64,000 nt of DNA from contig CADBZW010000007.1 of assembly GCA_902799345.1 (NCBI GenBank), positions 1-64,000 of the forward strand. Reading direction: 5' to 3'. This document shows positions 41,866-51,178 of this stretch, one piece after another (position 1 is the first letter of the stretch; each line of letters opens with the position of its first letter). A program made the position numbers and the translations under genes. Source of the DNA: an uncultured Bacteroidia bacterium. GTDB taxonomy: Bacteria; Bacteroidota; Bacteroidia; Bacteroidales; F082. Below the pieces are notes generated by a model, which was given only the letters and a program-made list of their open reading frames with translations, ran no database searches and was not told the DNA's origin.

Positions 41866-44142
41866 TTATTGTTCCACCTTGACAAGTTTTGCCATGGCTT
41901 TGGCCTTCCCTTCAGAAGCCACGAACCAAATCGTGTCGCCCTCTTGGAAAACAGTATCCGGCTGTGGGTTCAAAAGGAACTCGCCATTGCGCTCCACGGC
42001 GATGACCATGGCATTGTAGCCATGACGGAAGTTCGATTCACGCAAACTCGTACCCAATAAGCGATTGCCTTTATCAACCTCAATCCTGAAGATGTTCACA
42101 TCGCTCGCGGGGCGTTCCTTGATGAGCACGTCATCCTCAACCTCAAGCAACGGCCTCACCTTGGCCAACTGCTCTTCGGTACCGATTAAGGTAATCTCGT
42201 CGGCGGGGAAAAGGACCAAGTCTTTGGAAGGCAAATCTATAACCTCATCGCCTCGGTCAACGCCTACCACGCTGACGTTATAAGTCTTACGGAAACCGCA
42301 GTCGCGGATACGCAGGCCAGCATATTGACTCTTGGGACTCAACGGGATTTTGTCCAACATGAAATTATCCTGCAACACCTCTGGCAACACAAATGATTGC
42401 AATGTATCGCGTTTGTTCATGTTCTCAAGGAATTTGCTCTCAATGCGCTCATACCAATGCATGATGGGAGAAATCACACGAAGCACAACGACATAAACGA
42501 TGGCAAAGGCTACATTAATCCAATGATAATCAAACCTCTCCAAACCTAAACTCCGCCAAAAACCAGTGTCCAAATAATGGTTGGTGATGGAGAATGCAAT
42601 ACCAAAAACGATAAACACACGGAATGCGAAAATCAGATGGATAGAACCATTGTTGAACTTACTGGAAGCCATCAACTTAGAGGTGACATGCAACATATCA
42701 TGCTTGAATGCCACCGCCCAAAGGAAAGGTGAAATGATGACCAACGAAACCACCATTGAAATCAAGCCGCCGAAAGGCTGTGGCACATAGGTTACGATGA
42801 AGGTGCAGAGCGAGAAACATATCAGCATCAAGGCGATGACGATGGAAGCATAAAGTACCAAATTCTTGACTTGGCTCAAAATATAAGCCTTCATTGTCAT
42901 CTCCTCGCCATTCCTCGACCTCACGGCCTTTTCCTTGCTACCAAAGCCGTTTTTCCAACTGTCGGGCACCTTCTTCTCTATCCAATGATACAAAGGCTCG
43001 CCTCCTTTAATCATGTAAGGCGTAAGGAATGTCGTGATAATCGATACCGAAACAATGATGGGATAAAGGAAATCATCGATGACGCCAAAACTTATACCCA
43101 CAGTGGCGATGATGAACGAGAACTCGCCGATTTGGCCGAAGCACATACCCGCACGAACGGCATTGTGAAGATTGTCGCCCGCCAACAGCATACCCAACCC
43201 CGAACTCACCGACTTCAACACCACCACAACCACCGTGATGACCAAAATCTGCCACCAAAATTGCACCAAGATGGCCGGGTTAACCATCATACCCACAGAA
43301 ACGAAAAACACGGCGCCAAACAAGTTCTTGATAGGCGTGGTGAGTTTGTGGATTATCTCAGCCTCAAGCGTTTCGGCCAAGATGGAGCCCATGATAAAAG
43401 CACCCAGGGCCGATGAGAAGCCTGCCTTGTTGGCCAACCAAACCATGAAGAAACACAGGCCGACAGCAAACACCGTCAACGTTTCCTCGGTCATGAACTT
43501 GCGTGCCCATTTGAGGATAGTCGGGATGAGAAACACACCACCGACATACCACACCAAAAGGAAGAAAACGAGTCGCACCACGCTCATCATCAATTCCTTG
43601 CCATCCAAGGCCGTACTCACTGCCAGGGTGGAAAGTATCACCATCATCAGGATAGCCGCCAAGTCTTCGACAACCAATACGCCGATGACGTTGCTGGTAA
43701 ACTTCTCTCCTTTTAACTTCAAATCATCGAAAGCTTTTGCAATGATGGTCGTCGACGACATCGAAAGCATGGCACCGAGGAAGATGCTGTCCATCTGGCC
43801 CCAGCCCATCACCTTGCCGAGCAAGAAACCAATGACACACATCGAGACCAACTCCGTCAAGGCAGTAATACCCACGGTGCCAGCCTGTTTCTTCAGTTTC
43901 TTGAAGCTAAACTCCAATCCGATGGCGAAGAGCAGGAATACCATTCCGATTTCGCTCCACACCTCAACGCTTTCATGGTCGTTGATGACGGGAAACCAAG
44001 GGAAATACGGCCCAATAAGCAGGCCGGCAATGATATAGCCCAACACAAGGGGCTGCTTCAACCATTTGAAAAGGACAGTGGTGACGCCAGCCGTGACGAG
44101 AATCAAGGCAAGGTCGGAAAAAAGGGCGGGTAATTCGGACAT
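41866..44142 (-). CDS. CPA2-family cation:proton antiporter, paralogue
   Basis: 758 residues with the same layout as its neighbour: exchanger core (GLEFSFKKLKKQAGTVGITA, LGAMLSMSSTTIIAKAFDDL), second membrane block, and two TrkA_C domains (SPKSQYAGLRIRDCGFRKTY, VDKGNRLLGTSLRESNFRHG). The pair clearly arose by tandem duplication; the membrane parts are most alike. -7 box TATCTTTGC is the reverse of 44165-44173. The ions carried are not readable from sequence. Confidence 0.9.
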   Translation of the reverse strand: MSELPALFSDLALILVTAGVTTVLFKWLKQPLVLGYIIAGLLIGPYFPWFPVINDHESVEVWSEIGMVFLLFAIGLEFSFKKLKKQAGTVGITALTELVSMCVIGFLLGKVMGWGQMDSIFLGAMLSMSSTTIIAKAFDDLKLKGEKFTSNVIGVLVVEDLAAILMMVILSTLAVSTALDGKELMMSVVRLVFFLLVWYVGGVFLIPTILKWARKFMTEETLTVFAVGLCFFMVWLANKAGFSSALGAFIMGSILAETLEAEIIHKLTTPIKNLFGAVFFVSVGMMVNPAILVQFWWQILVITVVVVVLKSVSSGLGMLLAGDNLHNAVRAGMCFGQIGEFSFIIATVGISFGVIDDFLYPIIVSVSIITTFLTPYMIKGGEPLYHWIEKKVPDSWKNGFGSKEKAVRSRNGEEMTMKAYILSQVKNLVLYASIVIALMLICFSLCTFIVTYVPQPFGGLISMVVSLVIISPFLWAVAFKHDMLHVTSKLMASSKFNNGSIHLIFAFRVFIVFGIAFSITNHYLDTGFWRSLGLERFDYHWINVAFAIVYVVVLRVISPIMHWYERIESKFLENMNKRDTLQSFVLPEVLQDNFMLDKIPLSPKSQYAGLRIRDCGFRKTYNVSVVGVDRGDEVIDLPSKDLVLFPADEITLIGTEEQLAKVRPLLEVEDDVLIKERPASDVNIFRIEVDKGNRLLGTSLRESNFRHGYNAMVIAVERNGEFLLNPQPDTVFQEGDTIWFVASEGKAKAMAKLVKVEQ

Positions 44143-44249
44143 GATGGTTTTTGATTTTGGTAGTGCAAAGATAGGAAAAAATATCCGCTCTCCAACGGGT
44201 TTTCATACAAAAACCACATGAAACACCTCAGCGATTTCAAATGCCACGC

Positions 44250-46073
44250 TTATTCTGCAAACATCCCGTCAATCAGTTCCTTGTAGTGCTCGGCGACGAT
44301 TTTGCGGCGCAGCTTGAGGCTCGGCGTGATCTCGCCCTCTTCGATGGTCCACTCACGGTCGATCAACTCGAAGCGCTTGATCTTTTCGTAGTCACCGAAG
44401 AACTTGTTGTAGTTCTCTACCTCCTTGCGGAAACGGTCGTTGACGGCTTTCGCCTTGATCATCTCCGTGTTGGTGGTATATGGGATGTGGTTCTCCTCAC
44501 ACCACGCCTTGAGGTTCTCGAAGTTGGGCACAATGAGTGCGGCGGCGAACTTTTGGTTCTCACCCACCACCATCATCATGCTGATGAGCGGCGACTCGGT
44601 GAACTTGCCTTCAATCAGCGCCGGCGAGATGTACTTGCCCATCGAGTCCTTGAAGATTTCCTTCTTGCGACCCGTGATTTTCAAGAGGCCGTCCTCGTCG
44701 AACTCGCCGATGTCACCTGTGTGGAAGTAGCCTTCCTCATCGATGGCGTCGCGGGTGGCTTCCTCGTTCTTGTAATAGCCCTTCATCACCGGCGAGCCTT
44801 TCACGAGGATCTCGCCCGATTCAGGATCTATCTTGATGTGTACACTCTCGCAAGGCACACCCACCGTCCCTGCCTTGATGATGCCCAAAGCCAAGCTGTT
44901 GGTGGCAATCACCGGCGAGGTCTCGGTCAAGCCGTAGCCTTCCACGATGGGGATGTCCATGGCAGCAAACAGTCGCACCAAGCGAGGTTGCAAGCTGGCG
45001 CCACCGGAGATGATGAACTCCAGATGTCCGCCGAAAGCCTTGCGCACATCCTTAAAGACCAGTCTATTGGCTATATACAACTTGAAACGATAAGCCCTTT
45101 GGGGTTTCTTTTCGGTCTCATCATAGCGTTCTGCCAACTTGAATGCCCAGAGGAAGATGCGTTTCTTCATGCCTGTCAGTTTGTCCCCTTTGCGCATAAA
45201 GCCATTATAGACCTTCTCAACGATACGTGGCACGGTGGTGAAATGCTCGGGCTTCACATCGGCGATATCGCGCATGATGGTGCCGAAGTTCTCAACGTAA
45301 TAGGTGGCATTGCCAAGATAAAGGTGGGTATACAAAACCGAACGTTCGTAGATATGCGACAAAGGCAAGAAACTCACCACTTTATGCGAACTCGGCACCG
45401 GATAATGCGGTCCATAGTAGGCCACGCAACTCATCAGGTTGTTATGGGTCAACATGACGCCTTTGGGCGTGCCCAGCGTGCCCGAGGTATAGATAATGGT
45501 GGCCACGTCCTCTGGGTCGATGGCATCCTTGTGGGCCTGCAATGCGGTTTGGCTCTTCTTGTCGATCTTGACGGAGACCATCAGTCCGCGCAAGGTCATC
45601 AATCCTTCCACGGGGTTGAAAGAGAACTCCTTAGGCCGCACGGGCATCTTGTCGAGAACGCTTTTCACCTTCTTATGGATAAGAGAGCCTTCCACAAAGA
45701 CCACTTTGGGGTCGGCATGGTTGAGGATATGCTCGTAGTCGCTCTGGCGTGCCGTAGGATAAACAGGAACCAAGATGGCGCCAATCTGCTGGACGGCGAA
45801 ATCCACCATATTCCATTGGGGACAATTGTTGGAGACCAAGGCGACGCGGTCACCTTTACCCACGCCCAAGCCAATCAGTCCCTGGCTAATCACATCGGTC
45901 ATCTTCACAAAGTCACGACTGATGTATTTTTTCCAAGAACCGTCTACCTTACTGGCAAACATCACTTTCTTTTTGCCATACTTCTCCACAAACCTCGGCA
46001 ACAAGTCGAAGGTGCGGGATGGGATATCAGGATAGGCCTGAACGGTTTTCTTATTGTTAGTTTTCTTATCCAT
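44250..46073 (-). CDS. Long-chain fatty-acid/AMP-forming acyl-CoA ligase
   Basis: 607 residues of the ANL superfamily. P-loop IIYTSGTLGTPKGVMLTH (193-210), A5 motif EGYGLTETSPV, A8 FHTGDIGEFDEDGLLKITGR, and Lys-containing C-terminal KRFELIDREWTIEEGEITPS-type end. It activates fatty acids with ATP and CoA. The long insert after the A3 region matches eukaryote-like long-chain acyl-CoA synthetases. Cytoplasmic or membrane-associated. A weak promoter, TATCTTCGC, lies about 25 bp upstream. Confidence 0.92.
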   Translation of the reverse strand: MDKKTNNKKTVQAYPDIPSRTFDLLPRFVEKYGKKKVMFASKVDGSWKKYISRDFVKMTDVISQGLIGLGVGKGDRVALVSNNCPQWNMVDFAVQQIGAILVPVYPTARQSDYEHILNHADPKVVFVEGSLIHKKVKSVLDKMPVRPKEFSFNPVEGLMTLRGLMVSVKIDKKSQTALQAHKDAIDPEDVATIIYTSGTLGTPKGVMLTHNNLMSCVAYYGPHYPVPSSHKVVSFLPLSHIYERSVLYTHLYLGNATYYVENFGTIMRDIADVKPEHFTTVPRIVEKVYNGFMRKGDKLTGMKKRIFLWAFKLAERYDETEKKPQRAYRFKLYIANRLVFKDVRKAFGGHLEFIISGGASLQPRLVRLFAAMDIPIVEGYGLTETSPVIATNSLALGIIKAGTVGVPCESVHIKIDPESGEILVKGSPVMKGYYKNEEATRDAIDEEGYFHTGDIGEFDEDGLLKITGRKKEIFKDSMGKYISPALIEGKFTESPLISMMMVVGENQKFAAALIVPNFENLKAWCEENHIPYTTNTEMIKAKAVNDRFRKEVENYNKFFGDYEKIKRFELIDREWTIEEGEITPSLKLRRKIVAEHYKELIDGMFAE

Positions 46074-46221
46074 GGTTCCGAAAATTGAAGCGAAGATAGC
46101 GCTTTATTTGATAAAACCGATATTTAATCCAAACAAAAGGCTTTTTTATGAACCAAATAGGGCTTTTTTTCAATGAAGAACATTCAAAAAGAATGTTTAT
46201 TTTTGCGCCAAAAATAGGCTT

Positions 46222-46788
46222 ATGGTTTCCATTTTTGACGACATGACCCAAGTCACCGAAGCCGAGGTGCAACGGATGCTGCCTTTGGTGGACGAGCAAC
46301 GCCGCGACGAGGCCTTGCGTTACAGGTTTTTGTTCGGCCAGTTCGCCTGCCTGAAGTCGTGGCTGATGCTGAAAGAATTACTAAAAACACTGGGTGTCAA
46401 CGACTTGAAAATGGAGCGTAATGAACACGGCAAGCCTTTCCTCGTGCATCATCCCGAGGTGCATTTCAACCTCAGCCATTGCAAAAACGGCATCGCCGTG
46501 GTGGTTGACTCCTCCCCTGTAGGTATTGACATTGAGAGTTTTAGGACGGACAACATCGCCCTGGTCAACAAAACGATGAACGCCGCTGAAGCCGAATGGA
46601 TTCGCGCCTCGTCGGCCCCTGTCGAGACCTTCACCCAGTTTTGGACCAAGAAAGAAGCCGTGCTGAAGCTGCGCGGCACGGGCATCGTCGACGACCTGCA
46701 CCATGTGCTTGACGGCAACGGCTATCGGCTTGAGACGCACGTCGACCGAGAAAAGCACTACGCTTGGAGTGTGGCCTACACGCAATAA
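46222..46788 (+). CDS. 4'-phosphopantetheinyl transferase (Sfp-type)
   Basis: 188 residues. HFNLSHCKNGIAVVVDSSPV, GIDIES (101-106; metal ligands D103 and E105) and FWTKKEAVLKL (140-150) are the three signature motifs of Sfp/AcpT enzymes. It loads phosphopantetheine from CoA onto acyl or peptidyl carrier proteins. -7 box TTATTTTTGC ends about 15 bp upstream. Divergent from the acyl-CoA ligase gene. Terminator at 46791-46816. Confidence 0.9.
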   Translation: MVSIFDDMTQVTEAEVQRMLPLVDEQRRDEALRYRFLFGQFACLKSWLMLKELLKTLGVNDLKMERNEHGKPFLVHHPEVHFNLSHCKNGIAVVVDSSPVGIDIESFRTDNIALVNKTMNAAEAEWIRASSAPVETFTQFWTKKEAVLKLRGTGIVDDLHHVLDGNGYRLETHVDREKHYAWSVAYTQ

Positions 46789-46790
46789 AA

Positions 46791-46816
46791 AAAGGACTGC
46801 GGCAGCAGTCCTTTTT
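46791..46816. terminator. Bidirectional terminator
   Basis: AAAGGACTGC and GCAGTCCTTT form a 10-bp perfect stem with a GGCA loop, flanked by A and T runs. It serves the phosphopantetheinyl transferase (+) and carbamate kinase (-) genes, which converge here. Confidence 0.92.
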
Positions 46817-46836
46817 GTTCACAATCATTTGACTTA

Positions 46837-47778
46837 TTAAGCGATGATTCTCGTCCCGCAGGTCGGGTCGCCAAGACGCGTAGCCTCGGTGATGATGGCC
46901 TCGTGGCCCGTGGCTTCCACGAACAGGATGGCGGCGCGCACCTTGGGAGCCATGCTGCCCTCAGTGAACTGACCGTCGGCGAGGTGTTTCTTGGCCTCGG
47001 CCACCGTGATGGTGTCGAGCGCCTGCTCGTTTTCCTTGCGGAAGTTGATGTAGACCTTCGGCACGTCGGTGAGGATGTAGAACTCATCGGCGTGGATGTT
47101 GATGGCGGTCATGGCCGATGCCAAGTCCTTGTCGATGACGGCTTCAACGCCACCCAGGCTGCCATCGGGCTTCTCGATGACGGGGATGCCACCGCCGCCC
47201 ACAGTAATGACGACGTTGCCCTGTTCGGCAAGCTGCTTCACCAGCTCCACGTTCTGAATGGCGATGGGTTTCGGCGAAGCCACCACCTTACGCCAGCCGC
47301 GACCTTTGGGGTCTTCCTTGTAGACGGCGCCGGTCTCGGCAGCATACTTCTCGGCTTCTTCCTTGCTGTAGTAAGGGCCGACGGGCTTGGTGGGGTTCTG
47401 GAACATGGGGTCGTTCTTGTCGACGACGACTTGCGTCACCAGGGTGACCACGTTACGCTTCAGACCATACTTGGCGAAGGTCTTGCCCAGACCCATCTCA
47501 ATCATAAAGCCAATCAGGCCTTGGGTCTCTGCCACGCAGAAGTCGATAGGCATGCCCGGCACGCCAAACTGATGGCTGCCAGCCTCATGCTGCAGCATGA
47601 CATTGCCCACCTGAGGGCCGTTGCCGTGACCGATGACCAGATTATAATCGTTTTTCAGGAAGGGAAGCAACGATTGGCACGTCTCGGTGACGTTCTCCAT
47701 TTGTTCCTTGTACGTTCCTTTTTGACCGCCTCTCAAAAGTGCGTTTCCGCCAAAGGCGATGACTGCTAATTTCTTCAT
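46837..47778 (-). CDS. arcC: Carbamate kinase
   Basis: 313 residues, full length. AVIAFGGNALLRGGQKGTYK at the start, GHGNGPQVGNVMLQHEAGSH and the late ITEATRLGDPTCGTRI are family marks. It interconverts carbamoyl phosphate + ADP and ATP + carbamate + CO2, usually making ATP from arginine, agmatine or purine breakdown. No arcA, arcB or other catabolic gene is adjacent, so its source of carbamoyl phosphate is unclear. Upstream of the ATG is an AT-rich tandem repeat instead of a clear -7 box. Confidence 0.95.
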   Translation of the reverse strand: MKKLAVIAFGGNALLRGGQKGTYKEQMENVTETCQSLLPFLKNDYNLVIGHGNGPQVGNVMLQHEAGSHQFGVPGMPIDFCVAETQGLIGFMIEMGLGKTFAKYGLKRNVVTLVTQVVVDKNDPMFQNPTKPVGPYYSKEEAEKYAAETGAVYKEDPKGRGWRKVVASPKPIAIQNVELVKQLAEQGNVVITVGGGGIPVIEKPDGSLGGVEAVIDKDLASAMTAINIHADEFYILTDVPKVYINFRKENEQALDTITVAEAKKHLADGQFTEGSMAPKVRAAILFVEATGHEAIITEATRLGDPTCGTRIIA

Positions 47779-47785
47779 TATTCGG

Positions 47786-47840
47786 AATTTAAGATTTAAA
47801 ATTCAAAATTTAAAATTCAAGATTTAAAATTCAAAATTGG
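47786..47840. repeat. AT-rich tandem repeat upstream of carbamate kinase
   Basis: Three to four imperfect copies of (G/A)ATTTAAAATTCAAA follow one another in the 85-bp gap between the carbamate kinase start and the next gene's stop. Slippage could change the copy number and with it the spacing of any promoter element. Confidence 0.8.
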
Positions 47841-47863
47841 TTTTGAACTTTATGCTAAGGGGA

Positions 47864-48211
47864 TTATTTTCTCTCGTAGGTCACCGAATAGCCGTCTTGA
47901 CCAATCACCAAGTTCTTCTCGTCAAGAGAAATGATGTTGTTGGTGTCTGAGAATTTCTCGTGGGAATAGCCGTTGGTTTCGCCATGGAGAATCAGCAAGT
48001 CGCCGTTTCTCTCCCAAGTCTTATACTCCCTGAAACCGGTGTTGATGTTCACCACTTCGCCGTTGTCAAGCAAAGTGAAGCCCACTTCGCCTAGCAAACT
48101 GCCTTCGGCAGCAGGTTCGACCCAGGTTCCGACGATGGAGGGACGCGAGCATGATGCAAAGACGAGTCCCATCATTCCGCATAAAGCAATAATAATCAAA
48201 CGTTTACTCAT
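47864..48211 (-). CDS. Lipocalin-like lipoprotein
   Basis: 115 residues from ATG at 48211 (a frame extends to 48241 past the promoter). Signal MSKRLIIIALCGMMGLVFASC with lipobox FASC. The mature part SIVGTWVEPAAEGSLLGEVG, with regular beta strands to the end, resembles small lipocalin-like/DUF4923-type lipoproteins of Bacteroidetes. -7 box TTATCTTTGCC lies near 48237-48246. Function unknown. Confidence 0.75.
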   Translation of the reverse strand: MSKRLIIIALCGMMGLVFASCSRPSIVGTWVEPAAEGSLLGEVGFTLLDNGEVVNINTGFREYKTWERNGDLLILHGETNGYSHEKFSDTNNIISLDEKNLVIGQDGYSVTYERK

Positions 48212-48275
48212 TTCTTTATCTTCTTTGATTTGGAGCGGCAAAGATAAGACTTTTTAGCTCACAAAAGCAAGACCT

Positions 48276-51044
48276 TCAATTCTTTTTACCTTTTATCAAT
48301 TTGCCCACCGACCTTTCCAACTCGCCGAGCCACAAAATCACCGATGTCCCGACGACGATGCGTACCCAATCGCCCAGCGGCAGGGGCACCACATTGAACA
48401 TCTCGCCACCGAAGGTCACGATAAACACCTGACCAAGGGCGATGATGAGCAAGGTAACGCCAAAGCCGCGCCTTACGTCCTTGTCGAACAGACCTTTCAA
48501 GGCAGACTGACCGGTATGGTAGGCCTTGGCGTTGAAGATGTTCCAAAACTGCATGAAGACAAATATAGTGAAGAGCAGCGACAACTCCTTCGGCGTGAAA
48601 TGGCCTCCTACATGATGGAAGTTGAAATAGCTGGAGAAATAGTCACGGAGGGAAAACTCGGCCATGGAATCCACGCCATAGTGCATGAAATACTGGATGA
48701 AGCCAAACAGCACCGCCACAAACAGCAGTCCCACGCCGAAGATGCGGAAGACCATCTCTTTGGTGATGATGAAGGCATCGCGCGAACGTGGCTTGTCCTT
48801 CAGCACGCTATGGTCGGGCGGCAACGACGCCAAGGCCATGGCGGCGAAGGTGTCCATGATGAGGTTGATCCACAGCATCTGGGTCACGGTGAGCGGTGAC
48901 TCGGTGCCCAGCACGGCGCCTAAGAGCACGATGAGGCAGGCAGCCACGTTGATGGTCATCTGGAACAGGATAAACCGCTGGATGTTAAGATAGAGCGAAC
49001 GTCCCCACATCACGGCGCGGGCGATGCTCTTGAACGAGTTGTCAAGGATGGTGATGTCGCTGGCTTCCTTGGCCACAGAGGTGCCATCGCCCATCGAGAG
49101 GCCGATTTGGGCTTGGTTCAAGGCCGGGGCGTCGTTGGTGCCATCACCGGTGACGGCCACCACCTCTCCCCTTTCCTGGAGCAGGCGCACGAGGCGTTCC
49201 TTGTCGGAAGGTCGCGCACGCGACATAATCTTCAAGTCGCCGACGCGCTCTCGCAACTCATCGTCAGTCATCAGGTTAAACTCCTTGCCGGTAATCATCT
49301 GTCGCTCAGGGTCGTCTGTGTCGTTCCACAGTCCCACCTGACGGCCGATCTCTCGTGCCGTGCCTGGGGTGTCGCCCGTCACAATCTTGATACTGATACC
49401 CGCATTGAGGCAGTCTTTGACGGAGTCGGCCACGTCGTCGCGGATGGGGTCGATGATGCCCACGATACCCAAGAAGCACAAGTCTTCGACCTGCAGCTTG
49501 CCGTTATCAAACACGGCGTCCACCTCGGATTTAGAGAGACGTTTGAAGGCAAAGCCCAAGGTGCGCATGGCCTTGTTTTGGTATTCCAGCAGCTTCTCGT
49601 CAACCTCGCTGCGCACCCAATGGATGCCAGCCTCGCCATCGCGTTTCAGCACCGTCGCGCAACGTTTTATCACAATCTCGGGAGCGCCTTTCACATATAG
49701 CATATATTCGCCCGTGAACGGGTTATGGACCACCGTGGCCATATATTTGTATTTCGTCGTGAACGGCAGCTGCTTGACAATTTTCATTTCGTCACGAATC
49801 TTGACGAAGTCGACGTTGTTGTCAAAAAGCCAAAGCAGCAACGCACCTTCGGTGGGGTTGCCGATCACCTTCGCTTTTTGTTGGTCGCTATAGTCGAGAA
49901 ATGCCGTAGAGTTGACGGAGATGCCTTCTATCATCAGGCGCGACACCTCTGTATCGTCGAGCTTGCCGTCCTTCAAGCCATAGATGAGGCTGTCACCCAG
50001 GCTCATGCGGTTTTTTGTGAGGGTGCCGGTTTTGTCGGAACAGATCACCGTGGCAGCGCCCATGGTCTCACAGGCATGCATCTTACGCACCAAGTTGTTG
50101 GTTTCCAGCATCCTCTTCATGCTCAGTGCTAGACTCAGCGTGACGCTCATGGGCAGGCCCTCGGGCACGGCCACCACAATCAAGGTGACGGCAATCATCA
50201 GCGTGTTAAGGAAATAACGCGCGAAGTCCATCCAGTCGAAAGGCCCATCGGGATAGATGAAATACATCAGGATACGCAGCACCACGATGATGTCGGCGAT
50301 GACATAGCTAGCAATGGTGATGCCTTTGCCCAACTTGTCGAGTTGTTCGTTGAGCGGCGTTTTAATCTTGTTGTCGATTTGTGCGCCTCTGTACACCTTG
50401 CCCCATTCCGTGGCGTCGCCCACCTTCTCTACAACAAAAATGCCGTGGCCTTCCATCACGGAACTGCCGCGGCACACATAGTTGGAGGGATAGGTGGCAT
50501 CGTCCTTGAACTCGGCTTTGTCCGTCGTCTTTGAACAAGAAGGCTCGCCGGTCAGGTCCGACTCATTCACCCGCAATGAGATAGCCTCTCGCAGCGTGCC
50601 GTCGGCAGGCACCTCGTCACCAGTGTTCAGCACCACGGTATCGCCCACCACAACGTCCTTGCGTTCAATACGATGAATCAACCCGTTACGGAACACCGTG
50701 ACCTGCTTTTCGTCTTCCGCCTGGTTCAAGATGTCGAATTTCTTGTTGGCGCTCAACTCGAAGACAAAGCCCACGGTGGTGGCCAGCATCACGGCCACGA
50801 AGATCCCCAGAGGCTCCAAGAGTACCGAGAGGCCTTCTGCTCCCGTGAAGAGCTGATACAATGAAACCGCCACTGAAAGCAACAACGCTATCAGCAAGAT
50901 ACGTATGATAGGGTCGGAGAACTTCTCCAAAAACTGTTTCCAAATCGGGTCTTTCTCTGGCGGGGTAAGCACATTGTCGCCATGTTTTTTGCGACTTCTT
51001 TCCACTTCAGCATCCGTCAGTCCATTCCTATAATCTCTTGCCAT
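48276..51044 (-). CDS. Calcium-translocating P-type ATPase, PMCA-type
   Basis: 922 residues. Cation_ATPase N domain, ten membrane segments, PEGLP (294-298, Ca2+ site in M4), phosphorylated D337 in CSDKTGTLT, TGDGTNDAPAL hinge, and the late NLIMDTFAAMALASLPPDHS (M6 region with N and D ligands). It pumps Ca2+ out of the cytoplasm, using ATP. A minus-strand -7 box TAATTTTGC (reverse of 51106-51114) overlaps the divergent promoter of the TerB-like gene. Confidence 0.92.
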   Translation of the reverse strand: MARDYRNGLTDAEVERSRKKHGDNVLTPPEKDPIWKQFLEKFSDPIIRILLIALLLSVAVSLYQLFTGAEGLSVLLEPLGIFVAVMLATTVGFVFELSANKKFDILNQAEDEKQVTVFRNGLIHRIERKDVVVGDTVVLNTGDEVPADGTLREAISLRVNESDLTGEPSCSKTTDKAEFKDDATYPSNYVCRGSSVMEGHGIFVVEKVGDATEWGKVYRGAQIDNKIKTPLNEQLDKLGKGITIASYVIADIIVVLRILMYFIYPDGPFDWMDFARYFLNTLMIAVTLIVVAVPEGLPMSVTLSLALSMKRMLETNNLVRKMHACETMGAATVICSDKTGTLTKNRMSLGDSLIYGLKDGKLDDTEVSRLMIEGISVNSTAFLDYSDQQKAKVIGNPTEGALLLWLFDNNVDFVKIRDEMKIVKQLPFTTKYKYMATVVHNPFTGEYMLYVKGAPEIVIKRCATVLKRDGEAGIHWVRSEVDEKLLEYQNKAMRTLGFAFKRLSKSEVDAVFDNGKLQVEDLCFLGIVGIIDPIRDDVADSVKDCLNAGISIKIVTGDTPGTAREIGRQVGLWNDTDDPERQMITGKEFNLMTDDELRERVGDLKIMSRARPSDKERLVRLLQERGEVVAVTGDGTNDAPALNQAQIGLSMGDGTSVAKEASDITILDNSFKSIARAVMWGRSLYLNIQRFILFQMTINVAACLIVLLGAVLGTESPLTVTQMLWINLIMDTFAAMALASLPPDHSVLKDKPRSRDAFIITKEMVFRIFGVGLLFVAVLFGFIQYFMHYGVDSMAEFSLRDYFSSYFNFHHVGGHFTPKELSLLFTIFVFMQFWNIFNAKAYHTGQSALKGLFDKDVRRGFGVTLLIIALGQVFIVTFGGEMFNVVPLPLGDWVRIVVGTSVILWLGELERSVGKLIKGKKN

Positions 51045-51081
51045 TTTACAGCAATTTTACTCGTTTATCAACTTTTATAAC

Positions 51082-51114
51082 TATCTTTGCATGAAAAAAA
51101 TTGTGGCAAAATTA
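51082..51114. promoter_or_regulatory. Overlapping divergent promoters
   Basis: Plus-strand -7 box TATCTTTGC (51082-51090) for the TerB-like gene and minus-strand box TAATTTTGC (reverse of 51106-51114) for the Ca2+ ATPase. The boxes face past each other, so the two transcripts overlap by a few bases. Confidence 0.55.
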
Positions 51115-51178
51115 CATTCTCCAACCACACGACAAAGAGGTTGCAAGGTTACAACCCAAAAATTCAGATGGTAACGCT

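Noticed and set aside
51091..51174. 27-codon frame starting right after the -7 box before the TerB-like gene
   Set aside because: The ATG is 0 nt from TTTGC, so it would lie at or upstream of the transcript start; no conserved features.
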